From: Rugosimonospora africana
GTDB taxonomy: Bacteria; Actinomycetota; Actinomycetes; Mycobacteriales; Micromonosporaceae
DNA length: 64,000 nt
Direction: 5' to 3'
NCBI RefSeq assembly: GCF_016862975.1
Contig: NZ_BONZ01000075.1
Span: forward strand, 1 to 64,000
Within the stretch, counting starts at the first letter, position 1, and every line of letters starts with the position of its first letter. Below, in pieces: positions 25,580 through 35,169 of this stretch. The notes under the pieces were generated by a model, which saw only the letters and a list, made by a program, of their open reading frames with translations, was not told the DNA's origin and did not search any database. Both the position numbers and the translations under genes were made by a program.

Positions 25580-27250
25580 TTACTCGCCGAGCGTCATGTG
25601 CTCGACGCCGAGGTACGTCTGAGCGGCCCACGACACCGGGTCGCTCGCGAAATCACGTTGCACCGCACGGTTGCGTAGCGCATTGTCCAGCGATGCCATA
25701 ATCATGGACTGATCGAGCACCAGGATCCGGTGGCCGACCGATCCGGTCGTCGGGTTCACCGAGTCGTAGAACCCGTTGGTGCCGTACACGCCGGGGAACT
25801 GCGTGCGCAGCTTCTGGATGTTCGCGTACGCCTGCTGCGGCGCCACGTCGAGCGCGAGGAACGATGCGTGCGGCGTGACCGTGTCTTCGGTGGCGCAGTT
25901 GTTGCACTGGGAGAGCGCCTCGTTCGGGTCCACCGTCGTTGCACCGGCACCGTGGTACGGGAACTGCTGGCCCTCTACGCCGAAGCCGCCGTAATTGCCG
26001 GAGTCATCAGCGGTCGACGACGGCGACATGCCCCAGACCGGATAACCCAGCTGCTGCGTGGCGTACTTGATCTGGACCTGTGCGGTGCGCGAGTCGGCCA
26101 GACCGAAGCTCGTCGGACCCCAGCTCGTCTCCGGCACGACCTCGTTGGCCATCAGCCCCTCGAACATCCCGCCGGAGTAGGTCGGGATGAAGCTCAGGTC
26201 CGAGTTCGGGTACGTGTAGTGGCCCTCCCATACCGGGAACTGCTGGTGGGAGACCGGATCGGTGATGCTGTCCCACTGCCCGCCCATCGGCCACTGGCCC
26301 TGCCACGAGAAGTCCGGATCCGTTGCGCAGTCGGCGAACGGCGCCGGTGGCGGCAACTCGCGCCAACTGCGCCACCACACGTTGCCGGGCATCTGGTGCA
26401 GGCCCATGCCGATGTAGGCCGAGATCCGCGGATCGCTGTAGAGCGCGCCGTTGTGGTAGTAGTGCGTCCAGTTGTCGCCGACGTCCGGGGGCGACCCGAC
26501 GTAGTATCCGCCGTACATCTGGCCGGTCGGCTGGTTGCCTGGGATCGCCGGATTGACGTTGCAATGTGTCTCCGCGCGATTGTCGTAGAAGAGGCCGAAG
26601 TTCATCTGGTTCAGCAGAGCGTCCGCTTGCCGCGCCAGCTCCGGCATCGCCTGACGAACGACGATCAGACCCGAGGCGTACCAACCGTTGTCGACGTTGG
26701 ACAGGAACGAGCAGTTGTCGAACGTGTTGCCGACGCGCGGACAATCACCCTGACCAGGATTCAGCAGCACCTTGCCGTTCGTCGTGTCGTACCACTGGTA
26801 GAGGAATCCGTTCGAGCGATCGAGGTGACTGACCTCGGTAAGCGTCGCTGAGATGAGCGTCCGCGCCGTCGACCGGGAGACCAGGCCGAGGTCCTCGGCC
26901 GAGACCACCGACCACAGGTAGACCCCGATATTCGACGCACCCGTGTACTGCCCGGTCGACGTCGGCGTGGCCGACCCGCCGGCATAGCTGACGTTGTCCA
27001 TCGGCAGATGTGTTGCCGGGTCGACATCGTCGGCGAAGAACTTCCAGGTATCTCGGGCGATGCCGATGAGGTTCGCCCGTTGCCCGTTGGTCAAACCGGT
27101 GTACGTCTTGACCGAATGCGATCCGGCCGAATGTCCGTTGGCCGACATGGGCTGGGCCACTCCTGGTTGGGCCACTCCGAACACAGCGAGCACGATCACG
27201 CCGGCCAACGCGCACGCTCGGCGCGCGATCGTCGACTGCCTTTTTGTCAT
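25580..27250 (-). CDS. Secreted DUF3131/glucoamylase-like glycoside hydrolase
   Basis: 556 residues. The signal peptide has core LAGVIVLAVFGVAQPGVAQP. The mature part starts RANLIGIARDTWKFFADDVD, PATHLPMDNV and GASNIGVYLWSVVSAEDLGL, typical of the DUF3131/glucoamylase-like alpha/alpha barrel (PF10091; GH144-like beta-1,2-glucanases share it). Later blocks are YPNSDLSFIPTYSGGMFEGL, MANEVVPETSWG, YPVWGMSPSS and VTPHASFLALDV. It probably cuts an extracellular glycan outside the cell. It is last in the operon direction behind the ABC transporter genes, with a 147-base gap. The exact linkage is inferred, not shown. Confidence 0.75.
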   Translation of the reverse strand: MTKRQSTIARRACALAGVIVLAVFGVAQPGVAQPMSANGHSAGSHSVKTYTGLTNGQRANLIGIARDTWKFFADDVDPATHLPMDNVSYAGGSATPTSTGQYTGASNIGVYLWSVVSAEDLGLVSRSTARTLISATLTEVSHLDRSNGFLYQWYDTTNGKVLLNPGQGDCPRVGNTFDNCSFLSNVDNGWYASGLIVVRQAMPELARQADALLNQMNFGLFYDNRAETHCNVNPAIPGNQPTGQMYGGYYVGSPPDVGDNWTHYYHNGALYSDPRISAYIGMGLHQMPGNVWWRSWRELPPPAPFADCATDPDFSWQGQWPMGGQWDSITDPVSHQQFPVWEGHYTYPNSDLSFIPTYSGGMFEGLMANEVVPETSWGPTSFGLADSRTAQVQIKYATQQLGYPVWGMSPSSTADDSGNYGGFGVEGQQFPYHGAGATTVDPNEALSQCNNCATEDTVTPHASFLALDVAPQQAYANIQKLRTQFPGVYGTNGFYDSVNPTTGSVGHRILVLDQSMIMASLDNALRNRAVQRDFASDPVSWAAQTYLGVEHMTLGE

Positions 27251-27397
27251 CCTGAGCCCCTCTTTCGTGCCTGGTGACGTGGCGCCTCGCTACGGGTCGG
27301 CGCCGGTTGGCTACGGAGATCCTTTCCGGCCGCGATCAGGCGACAGACCCCTGCGACGGCGGGCGGCGTCGGTTGACACCGCTCGAAAACACAGCCC

Positions 27398-28300
27398 TCA
27401 GGCCGCGGTCGTATCTGCCGATGCGCCCACCGCGCCGGCGGGTGGTTGCCGGACGAACGGTGTCGCCACGGCATCGAGCAGCCGCTTGGTGTAGCCGTCC
27501 TCGGGATGTTGGAGGACGTACTTCGTCTGGCCGCGCTCGACGATTCGACCGCGGTTGAGGACGAGGATGTGATCGGTCACCACGCGTGCGCTCAACAGGT
27601 CGTGCGTGATGTAAAGCAGGCTGAGCCCGCGCTCTTGGCGAAGCCGCCGTAGCAGCGACAGCACGCCGGCGCGCAGCGACACGTCGAGCATCGACACCGG
27701 TTCGTCGGCCACAATGACGTCGGGATCGCAGGCCAGTGCTCGCGCAATCACGACACGTTGACGCTGTCCGCCGGACAGTTGGTGCGGCAGCTTCGTTGCG
27801 TACTGTGCCGCCGGCATCAGGCCGACGATCTCCAGGAGCTCATGCACCCGTCGCACGGCATCCCGCGCGGACAGCCCGAGGATGTTCTGACACGGCCGCA
27901 TAATCGTGTACTCGACCGTGTGCAACGGATTCAGCGCGCCGTACGGATCCTGGAATACCATCTGCACGCGGCCGTGATAGTCGCGAAGCCCGCCCGAGCG
28001 CAGCGCGTTGACCTCGATGTCGCCGAAGCGGATGGTCCCGCTCGTCGGCCGCTCCGATCCGGTGATGAGTTTGGCCAACGTACTCTTTCCGCTGCCGCTC
28101 GCGCCGACGAGCCCGATGGCGGCACCCGGTTCGATCACGAACGAGACGTCGTCGACCGCGGTGACCCTCGCGCCACGTCCTTGGCCGCGCGCCTTGTAGA
28201 TCTTCGTCGCGTGCGCGATGGTCAGCGCCTGCGTGTTCGGGTGGCGGGTCGGCGGTGCGGCTGGCGTGGACGTTGCCGGCCCGGTCGCGTCAGTGGACAT
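27398..28300 (-). CDS. ABC transporter ATP-binding protein, OppF/DppF-like
   Basis: 300 residues from ATG 28300, overlapping the upstream ATPase gene by 11 bases. Walker A is GLVGASGSGKST, the Q-loop lies in QMVFQDPYGALNP, the signature is HQLSGGQRQRVVIARAL, Walker B is VIVADEPVSMLD (Val-Ser before the usual Thr-Ser-Ala) and the switch His is in YITHDL. It powers uptake with the other ATPase at 28290. The C-terminal oligopeptide-type region is short. Confidence 0.92.
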   Translation of the reverse strand: MSTDATGPATSTPAAPPTRHPNTQALTIAHATKIYKARGQGRGARVTAVDDVSFVIEPGAAIGLVGASGSGKSTLAKLITGSERPTSGTIRFGDIEVNALRSGGLRDYHGRVQMVFQDPYGALNPLHTVEYTIMRPCQNILGLSARDAVRRVHELLEIVGLMPAAQYATKLPHQLSGGQRQRVVIARALACDPDVIVADEPVSMLDVSLRAGVLSLLRRLRQERGLSLLYITHDLLSARVVTDHILVLNRGRIVERGQTKYVLQHPEDGYTKRLLDAVATPFVRQPPAGAVGASADTTAA

Positions 28301-29465
28301 CGCGTACCTCCGTGCCATCCGCATCAGCCAGTACCTGCCGGGACGGTGTCGGGGGTGCCTCGGCGTCCGCCGATGTCTGGGCTGTGGGTTGCCGTACCGT
28401 GGCTGGCACACCACCATCGACCGGCGCGCTGTCTTTGCGAGCCCGCACGTGGCAGGCGGCTAGGCCATTGCCCAAGGCCGCCAGCGGCGGGTCCTTCAAC
28501 CGGCAGATGTCTTCGGCGAGTGGGCAACGCGGCGTGAACGGGCAGCCGGCGAGCGACAGCGAGAGGTCGGGCGGGGTGCCGGGAATGCCACCGAGGTGGA
28601 TCTCTTCGGCCCGCGGATCGGCGTAGCAACGCAGGAGTGCCTCGGTGTACGGATGATGTGCGCCGCCGACGAGCGACCGCGACGGCTGATCCTCGACGAT
28701 CTCGCCGGCGTACATCACCATCACGCGGTCGGTCGCCTCGAGTACAACACCGAGATCGTGGCTGATCAGGATCGCGGTGAAGCCGTCTTCGCGCTGCAGA
28801 TCCTTGATGGTCTGCATGACCGCCTTCTGTGCGATGACGTCCAGCGCGGTTGTCGGTTCATCGAAGATGATCATCCGAGGTTGGAGGGACAACGCGAGGG
28901 CGATCGATACCCGTTGCCGCATGCCGCCGGACAGTTCGTGCGGATAGCGGTCGAGCAGCGACGCGTCCAGCTGCACCTTGTCGAGCAATTCGGTGCCGCG
29001 GTTGCGGATTTCGGCCTGGCCCCAGTGTTCGCCCTCAACCTTGTGCGCCTTGAGAATGTCGCCGAAATGGTGGGCCACGGTCCGGACCGGATTGAGCGTG
29101 TTCATGCCACTCTGCAGAACGAGCGCGAATCCGCCGCGTCGCTGTCGACGAAGGTCCTCGCCATCGAGCAGCGAAATGTCCTTACCGTCGAAGAAGATCT
29201 CGCCCGACCGTAGGCGGGCCGGTGGGCGCAGCATCCGGGTGAGTGCAAATCCGAGCGTCGACTTGCCACATCCGGATTCGCCGACCAGACCGACGAACTC
29301 ACCTGGTCGCAGTGTCACGTTGACGTCGCGTACCGACCAGATGCGCACGCCGCGCGCCGGCTCGTAGACGACGTTGACCCCCTTCGCCGCGAGTAGGGGG
29401 GACTCGCTCGCCTCCGGTTGCGGCGGTGGGCTGCTTGGCTCGCGGGGATGTTGCGACGTCGCCAT
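28290..29465 (-). CDS. ABC transporter ATP-binding protein, OppD/DppD-like
   Basis: 391 residues from ATG 29465. Walker A is GLVGESGCGKST, Q-loop region LVLQSGMNTLNP, signature HELSGGMRQRVSIALAL, Walker B MIIFDEPTTALD, switch ISHDL. The C-terminal oligo_HPY segment is present, with four Cys (GCPFTPRCPLAEDICRLKDP and ACHVR), the 4Fe-4S-like Cys cluster of the OppD family. The start overlaps the permease stop in TGATG, so the two are translationally coupled. Confidence 0.92.
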   Translation of the reverse strand: MATSQHPREPSSPPPQPEASESPLLAAKGVNVVYEPARGVRIWSVRDVNVTLRPGEFVGLVGESGCGKSTLGFALTRMLRPPARLRSGEIFFDGKDISLLDGEDLRRQRRGGFALVLQSGMNTLNPVRTVAHHFGDILKAHKVEGEHWGQAEIRNRGTELLDKVQLDASLLDRYPHELSGGMRQRVSIALALSLQPRMIIFDEPTTALDVIAQKAVMQTIKDLQREDGFTAILISHDLGVVLEATDRVMVMYAGEIVEDQPSRSLVGGAHHPYTEALLRCYADPRAEEIHLGGIPGTPPDLSLSLAGCPFTPRCPLAEDICRLKDPPLAALGNGLAACHVRARKDSAPVDGGVPATVRQPTAQTSADAEAPPTPSRQVLADADGTEVRDVH

Positions 29466-30409
29466 CACTTCTCCCTGAGTCTCGGGTTGGACAACGCATC
29501 GACGCCGAAATTGACGAGCGTGAAGGCCGTGGCGAGCAACGCGATCGCGAGACCGGGGGCGAACACCAACAGCCACTGGCCGGTCAGCACCGAATTCTGT
29601 TGTTGGGCGTAGTAGAGGATGGTGCCCCAGCTCACGGTGTTGGGATCGCCGAGGCCGAGGAACTCCAGGCTCGCCTCGGCCATCACGGCCGCCGTGGCAG
29701 CGGCGAAGAAGCTGGCGGCCACAAGTGACGTCATGTTGGGCAGGATTTCCCGGAACACCACGCGATGGAGCCGCTCGCCGGAGAACTGCGCCGACGTGAT
29801 GAAGTCACGGGTTCGCAGCGTGGTGGCCTGGCTGCGGATGACCCGAGCGCCGGTCGCCCAACTGGTGAATGCGACGACGAGGATGATTGTCCACACCGAA
29901 TGGCTCTGCAGATACGCCGCCAGAATGATCATGAGTGGCAGACCGGGAATGACCAGCACCAGATTCGTGAGGAAGCTGAGGCCTTCGTCGACCGGTCCCG
30001 GCCGGTAGCCGGCGATCAGCCCGATCGTGACGGCGACAATCGTCGCGACGGCACCGGACACCAGTCCGACCAGCAGCGAGACCCGGGCACCGTACACCAT
30101 CTGAGAGAAGACATCCTGACCGTTGCCGGTTGTGCCGAACCAGTTCGAACCATTCGGGTTCTGGTACGGCTGGAACGTCGTGGCGGTCGGCGAGTGATTG
30201 GCGATCAGTGGAGCGAAGATCGCGACCAGGACCATCAGCGCGATGATGATCAGCCCGATACGGGCCTTGCCGTTGCTCCATAGAGTTCGAAAGGCGCGCC
30301 CGATAACACGCAACGAGCCGGGTACGCGGCTCTCGCCGCCGGCCGTGACTGCCGCGGCCGCACCGGGCACCTGCGGTGGTGGGGTCGGGGTGCTGGTCAG
30401 AACGCTCAT
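29465..30409 (-). CDS. ABC transporter permease, DppC-like
   Basis: 314 residues from ATG 30409, overlapping the DppB-like stop by ATGA. After a proline-rich cytoplasmic start comes ARIGLIIIALMVLVAIFAPL, then HWFGT-like NWFGTTGNGQDVFSQM, a DppC hallmark. The EAA loop is in SAQFSGERLHRVVFREILPN, and AEASLEFLGLGDP is the conserved cytoplasmic loop. About six TM segments. It forms the channel together with the 30406 permease. Confidence 0.92.
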   Translation of the reverse strand: MSVLTSTPTPPPQVPGAAAAVTAGGESRVPGSLRVIGRAFRTLWSNGKARIGLIIIALMVLVAIFAPLIANHSPTATTFQPYQNPNGSNWFGTTGNGQDVFSQMVYGARVSLLVGLVSGAVATIVAVTIGLIAGYRPGPVDEGLSFLTNLVLVIPGLPLMIILAAYLQSHSVWTIILVVAFTSWATGARVIRSQATTLRTRDFITSAQFSGERLHRVVFREILPNMTSLVAASFFAAATAAVMAEASLEFLGLGDPNTVSWGTILYYAQQQNSVLTGQWLLVFAPGLAIALLATAFTLVNFGVDALSNPRLREK

Positions 30410-31389
30410 CGGCGCACCCTCGGATCGAGTCGTACGTAGAGCAGATCGACGATGAAGATCGCGACGAGCATGCTCACGGTGATGACGAGGAACAGGGCCT
30501 GCATCAAGGGGAAGTCGTGGTTGGATACCGCGATGTAGAGAAGATTCCCGAGGCCCGGATAGCTGAACACGCCCTCGACAAGGACGGATCCGCCGACGAC
30601 CGCGCCGAGCGAGAGCCCGAACGCAGTGACGTTGGGCAGCAACGCATTGCGGGCGGCGTAGAGCAGCGCGACCGTACGCGAACGCAACCCGTTCGCTTCC
30701 GCGAACGTCACGTAGTCCTCCCCCAACGTGTTGATCATGTTGTTCCGCATGCCGAACACCCAACCGGACAAGGTCGTGATCGCGAGTGTCGCGGCTGGCA
30801 GGATGCTGTGGACGATCGCGTCCCGGACGAACGGCCACGTGAGCGACGGTGTCGCGCCTTCGTTGTAGCCGCCCTTGAGCGGGAACACGCCGAACCTGAA
30901 TGCCAGCAGATAAAGCAGCAGCAGGCCGAGCCAGAACGGCGGGAATGCGCCGAAGAACGTTGCGCCGATCGTCACGGCCGAGTCGCCCGCCTTGCCTCGC
31001 CGCCAGCCGGCGTACACGCCGAGCAACGTACCGACGATGAACGCGATGATTGTTGTGCTGCCGACCAGCACGATCGTCCAGGGCAGCGCCTTGCCGATCG
31101 TGTGGGTGACGGTCTCGGTCGGAAATGAGTAGGACCGGCCGAAGTTGAGCGTGAAGATGTTCTTCCAGTACTGCCCATACTGGCTGAACACATTGGAGTG
31201 CGGGACGCCGAGTTGCACCTCGATCGCGTGGCGCTGGGTATTCGTGATGGCCTGCCCGGTCGACGCGATCTTGGCTAGAGCCGCGTCGACCGGGGAGCCG
31301 GGCATGAGCCTGGGCAGCGCGAAGTTCAGCGTGATCGCGGCCCAGAGCGTGATGACGAACAGCGCCACCTTCCGCAGGATGTAACGCAC
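30406..31389 (-). CDS. ABC transporter permease, DppB-like
   Basis: 327 residues from GTG 31389 (VRYILRKVALFVITLWAAI), eight bases after the binding-protein stop. Typical DppB elements are FALPRLMPGSPVDAALA, LNFGRSY, the TM core with GFFLGLL-like FFGAFPPFWLGLLLLYLLAF, the EAA loop EANGLRSRTVALLYAARNAL, and VEGVFSYPGLGNLLYIAV. Six TM segments. It pairs with the DppC-like protein. Confidence 0.92.
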   Translation of the reverse strand: MRYILRKVALFVITLWAAITLNFALPRLMPGSPVDAALAKIASTGQAITNTQRHAIEVQLGVPHSNVFSQYGQYWKNIFTLNFGRSYSFPTETVTHTIGKALPWTIVLVGSTTIIAFIVGTLLGVYAGWRRGKAGDSAVTIGATFFGAFPPFWLGLLLLYLLAFRFGVFPLKGGYNEGATPSLTWPFVRDAIVHSILPAATLAITTLSGWVFGMRNNMINTLGEDYVTFAEANGLRSRTVALLYAARNALLPNVTAFGLSLGAVVGGSVLVEGVFSYPGLGNLLYIAVSNHDFPLMQALFLVITVSMLVAIFIVDLLYVRLDPRVRR

Positions 31390-31397
31390 GGCTGGGC

Positions 31398-33056
31398 CTA
31401 CGAAGCCGACTGCAGGCGGGTAGCCACGACGAGCATGGCATTCGTGTAGTTGGTCGGCAGCGTGTACGGGTTCTGCGCGGACGGCCAACCGGTGAAGTGG
31501 TTGTCCCGGAACAGGCCCCAGCTACCGCCATAGTAGAGCAGCACGACCGGCACCTGGTTGTACATGACCTGCTCGAGGGCGAAGGTGGCATTCCGCTGAG
31601 CCGATGGATCGGTGGCGGCGGCTAGCGCGCCCAGTGCCTGGTCGACGCTCGGGTCCTTGAATCGCTGGAAGTTGTTGACCGTCGGCGTCTTGACCGCAGC
31701 CGCGAACGAGCTGTTGAGCCCGTTGTTGAAGTCGGTGTACGGGTCACCCGAGCCGGCGAAGCCGCCCATCGCCGCGTCGAACGTGCCGCCCTGAGTGGCG
31801 GTCGAATACTGCGCGTACTGGGGTTCGTCGAGCGAGACCTTGATGCCGACCTGACCGAGTTCGGTGGCGACCTCTTTCGCCGCGGCAACCCAGTCACTGA
31901 AGTTGCCCGGCATCACGATCGTCATCGTGGCCTGCTTGCCGTTCGAGCCGATCAGCTTGCCACCGGTGAGGTGATAGCCGGCCGCCGCGAAGTCCTGCTG
32001 CGCCTGCGAGGCGCTCTGCGTGATGTTGCCGCTGTTCGGAATGCTCGGGTCGAGCCACTTTTGCAGGTTGGGCAGGATGAGGCCGGACATGCTGGCCTGA
32101 TCCAGATAGCCGTTTACCGCCTTCTGAGCGATCGTCGTGCGGTTCAGCGACTCGGAGACCCCCTTACGGAAGCTCACGTTGTCGTACGGCGCCTTCGTCA
32201 GGTTCAGGAACAGCCCGATCGTGCCGCCCGGCGGGAACCAGTACGTGTTGTGAGCCGAGTCGCGATTGACGTAGGTGTTCTTGACATCGGGGATGAACGT
32301 GTAGGCCCAGTCGAACTTGCCGCTGGTCACGTCGAGCTGATTCGTGGCCTGGTTGCTGGCCTGTGCCGGGAATGCGACCTCGGACGGCGTGACCTTGTCG
32401 GCCTGCCAGTAGTTGGGGTTCTTCTTGAGCTTGTACTGCGTCGGCGCAAACGTGTCGAGCGTGAACGGACCGGTCACGACCGGCTTCGTGTCGGTGTACT
32501 TGACCGGGTCAGCGACCGACGACCAGGCGTGCTCCGCCACGATCGGCACCTGCGCCACCTGGGCGGCGAAGGGCACGTTCGGTTGCTTGAACGTCACAGT
32601 GAACGTGTTGCCCGCCCCGCTGACGCTGGCGACCTGCGCCCAGATGCCCCGCGTGTCGAGCGCCGGGAACTTCTTGAGCAGGTTGAACGTAAAGGTCACG
32701 TCGTTGGCCGAGAAGGCCTGCCCGTCGCTCCACTTCACGTTGGGACGCAGGGTGTAGACGAGGGTCGTGGGATTCGTGAACTTGTAACCGGTCGCGAGGA
32801 ACGGGGTGTACGTGCCGTCGATGGGGCTGGGAATCTCCAATGGCTCGTACATCAGGAACTGGCCGTGCAATGCCGTGCTGGCAAACGGGTTGAAGTTCTC
32901 CACGAGGGTGGGGTTGCCCGCGTCGCCCTGGATCGTCAGCGTGCCGCTGCCGGCGGACGAGCTGGATTTCACGTCCGAGCCGCTGCAGGCGGCGGTCCCG
33001 AACAGTGCCACGGTTGTGGCCGCGGCGCACAACAGCATTGGCGTGCGGCGTTTCAT
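31398..33056 (-). CDS. Lipoprotein substrate-binding protein, SBP family 5
   Basis: 552 residues from ATG 33056, preceded by AAGGAGAGACC. The lipobox FGTAACSGS gives a lipid-modified Cys near residue 24. The SBP_bac_5 fold is recognisable by LRPNVKWSDGQAFSANDVTF, TGPFTLDTFAPTQYKLKKNP, NYWQ, and FRKGVSESLNRTTIAQKAVN. Members bind peptides or, in many actinomycetes and Thermotoga, oligosaccharides. The glycosidases on both sides favour an oligosaccharide ligand. The protein is lipid-anchored to the outer face of the membrane. Confidence 0.9.
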   Translation of the reverse strand: MKRRTPMLLCAAATTVALFGTAACSGSDVKSSSSAGSGTLTIQGDAGNPTLVENFNPFASTALHGQFLMYEPLEIPSPIDGTYTPFLATGYKFTNPTTLVYTLRPNVKWSDGQAFSANDVTFTFNLLKKFPALDTRGIWAQVASVSGAGNTFTVTFKQPNVPFAAQVAQVPIVAEHAWSSVADPVKYTDTKPVVTGPFTLDTFAPTQYKLKKNPNYWQADKVTPSEVAFPAQASNQATNQLDVTSGKFDWAYTFIPDVKNTYVNRDSAHNTYWFPPGGTIGLFLNLTKAPYDNVSFRKGVSESLNRTTIAQKAVNGYLDQASMSGLILPNLQKWLDPSIPNSGNITQSASQAQQDFAAAGYHLTGGKLIGSNGKQATMTIVMPGNFSDWVAAAKEVATELGQVGIKVSLDEPQYAQYSTATQGGTFDAAMGGFAGSGDPYTDFNNGLNSSFAAAVKTPTVNNFQRFKDPSVDQALGALAAATDPSAQRNATFALEQVMYNQVPVVLLYYGGSWGLFRDNHFTGWPSAQNPYTLPTNYTNAMLVVATRLQSAS

Positions 33057-33070
33057 GGTCTCTCCTTGTG

Positions 33071-34960
33071 TCAGTCCGGTTGATCCGAGGACCGCTGCTG
33101 GGGCGTCCCGGACGTCGACCGGACGGGACGCAACCGGATACGCGCCACGCCCGGCATGGGCAGTGAGTAGTCGAACCGGAGTCCGGTCACGGTCGATGCA
33201 CCCTCGGTGGGGACGATCGGTTCGGTCGCGAGCGCATCGGCCGCGCGCAAGCGCGACCACAGCTGTTCGTCCGGCCAGACGGTGTCGGCCGGGCACGCGG
33301 CGGCGATGTTGGAATGGTTCACGTCGATCCGGGAAATGGTGACGTCGTAGGTGATGGCCGGATCGACTCCGCCGACTTCCAGCCGGACGTTGCGGTCCAG
33401 CCGTGCGTCACCGGACATGAGGGTCGCGTTGATGGTGCCGTTCCAGGTAAGGACATCGATCGTGCCGTCGTCGTGGCGGGTGGCCGAGCACTGTACGAGA
33501 ACCGCTGCGCCGTCGCCGTCCACACTGTGAGCGAGCACGTGGTCGCCTTGATGCGCGGCCAGATGCGCCGCCCAATAGCGCGGTTTCGCGAGGTTGCCTA
33601 CCGTCAGTAGACCAAATCCGTTGTGGAACAATCGATCCGGCCGGCCGAGCTCCTCGAAGTGGTCACTGGCGACCCAATAGGCGAGCGCGTCGAGATGATG
33701 CTGCGCCACGGCGTACCCGGCCAGCACGAAGGGTGCACCGAAGGCGGTGTCGTGAATCGGGCCGAAATGCGTGGAGCCGACGCCCCATTCGGTCCACCAC
33801 ACCGGCGTTTCGTCGAAGCCGTGCCGGTGCAGTGCCGGCCGTACGTCGAGCGGAAGGTTGCCGTACGTGTGACTGGTGACGAAGTCCAGCGGCACGTCGG
33901 CGTGCTCGGCGTGGGCGGCGAGACGCTCGATCCATTCGGCCGCTGCCGTCGACGGGCCACCGACCGCCAGTCTCGGATCAACTGCCTTCAACGCGCGTGC
34001 CGATTCCTCGTACAGGCGCAGGTACTCCTCGACTGTCCCCGTCCAGAACACGACGAGGTTCGGCTCGTTCCAGACCTCGAACGACCATTGCGCGACTTCG
34101 TCGATGCCGTACCGGCCGATGAGGTGTTCGGCAAACGCTGTGATCAGCGCACGCCACTCGGACCAGTCGGCCGGTGGCGAGATGATCCCGCGATAGGTGA
34201 ACACCGTCTGCTGCGCATCGCGGGCGAGCGCGGCCGGCATGAACGACAGTTCGACGACGGGCCGGATCCCGATGTCGAGCAGTTGGTCGTAGATCGCGTC
34301 GACGCGATCGAAACAGTACGTGACACTGCCATCGCGACCGCGCCGGACAACGTCGTTATCGTCGTGAAGGATCGCGTGCGCGCGGACACGTTGTACCCCG
34401 AGGTCGTCGTGGACGCGCCGCAACGCGCTCGCAAACTCGTCGGCGATCCATTTCTGGTCGCCGTCGAGCAGCAGCTGTGACAGCCGTTCCGAGCCGATCA
34501 TTTCCCAGACCCGGCGAAGGTTACCGACCACATGCGCGGCGTCGACCTTGACCGCGACGACGGGTGTACGGGCCGAACCATGGCCCTGCGACGTGTCGAC
34601 GGAAATCGGCTCCGACCAGGTCCAGACCGGATAGTCGGCGCCGAGGACGGCCCCGACCCGGTAGGTGTACGTGGTCCCGTCGCGAACACCGGTGTCGGCG
34701 AAGGCAAGTTGGGCAACGGCCGGGACGTCGGCGCCACCGTGGTCGACGATGACAGGAACGTATCCCGCCTCGGCGCGTTCGATCACGTAGCCGGCCGCTC
34801 CGGCCACGGGCTTCCAGGACAGCCGCACGTGTCCCGTGGCCGCCTCGGCCCTCAGATCGGTCGGTGCGGGTAGCCGGGTGCCCTCGTCCGCGCCGGCGGT
34901 GTCGGTCAGCCGCTGGTAGATGCGCGTCTCGAAGTCAGTACGCGCGTCGGTCGACGTCAT
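33071..34960 (-). CDS. GH39-like beta-glycosidase with N-terminal fibronectin type III domain
   Basis: 629 residues from ATG 34960, no signal peptide, so cytoplasmic. Residues about 31-122 form a FnIII module (LPAPTDLRAEAATGHVRLSW, GTTYTYRVGAV). The TIM barrel follows: the likely acid/base is E299 in EVWNEPN and the nucleophile E391 in VWWTEWGVG, with the family's SFMPAALA and HTYGN between them. The C-terminal beta domain carries DVLTWNGTINATL. GH39 enzymes cleave beta-xylosides and related beta-glycosides. It lies 14 bases upstream of the binding-protein gene in the same direction. No strong RBS is seen at 34960. Confidence 0.8.
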   Translation of the reverse strand: MTSTDARTDFETRIYQRLTDTAGADEGTRLPAPTDLRAEAATGHVRLSWKPVAGAAGYVIERAEAGYVPVIVDHGGADVPAVAQLAFADTGVRDGTTYTYRVGAVLGADYPVWTWSEPISVDTSQGHGSARTPVVAVKVDAAHVVGNLRRVWEMIGSERLSQLLLDGDQKWIADEFASALRRVHDDLGVQRVRAHAILHDDNDVVRRGRDGSVTYCFDRVDAIYDQLLDIGIRPVVELSFMPAALARDAQQTVFTYRGIISPPADWSEWRALITAFAEHLIGRYGIDEVAQWSFEVWNEPNLVVFWTGTVEEYLRLYEESARALKAVDPRLAVGGPSTAAAEWIERLAAHAEHADVPLDFVTSHTYGNLPLDVRPALHRHGFDETPVWWTEWGVGSTHFGPIHDTAFGAPFVLAGYAVAQHHLDALAYWVASDHFEELGRPDRLFHNGFGLLTVGNLAKPRYWAAHLAAHQGDHVLAHSVDGDGAAVLVQCSATRHDDGTIDVLTWNGTINATLMSGDARLDRNVRLEVGGVDPAITYDVTISRIDVNHSNIAAACPADTVWPDEQLWSRLRAADALATEPIVPTEGASTVTGLRFDYSLPMPGVARIRLRPVRSTSGTPQQRSSDQPD

Positions 34961-35169
34961 CGAACCGTGGCCACGTGGAGGTGCGATGCGCTCGCGGCAG
35001 ATGGGTGTGGACCCGGCGCGACGAGACACACGGCCTCCGGGCTACCCACGCCATCTTCGTGGAGCGCTACAGCGCCTCGTTGCGTCATTTTGTGACTCCT
35101 TGTCGGTGCGGCCGGCAGTGATCGGCGCGACCGCCGGTGAGAGGGCGTCCAACGAGTGCCAGGGCATCG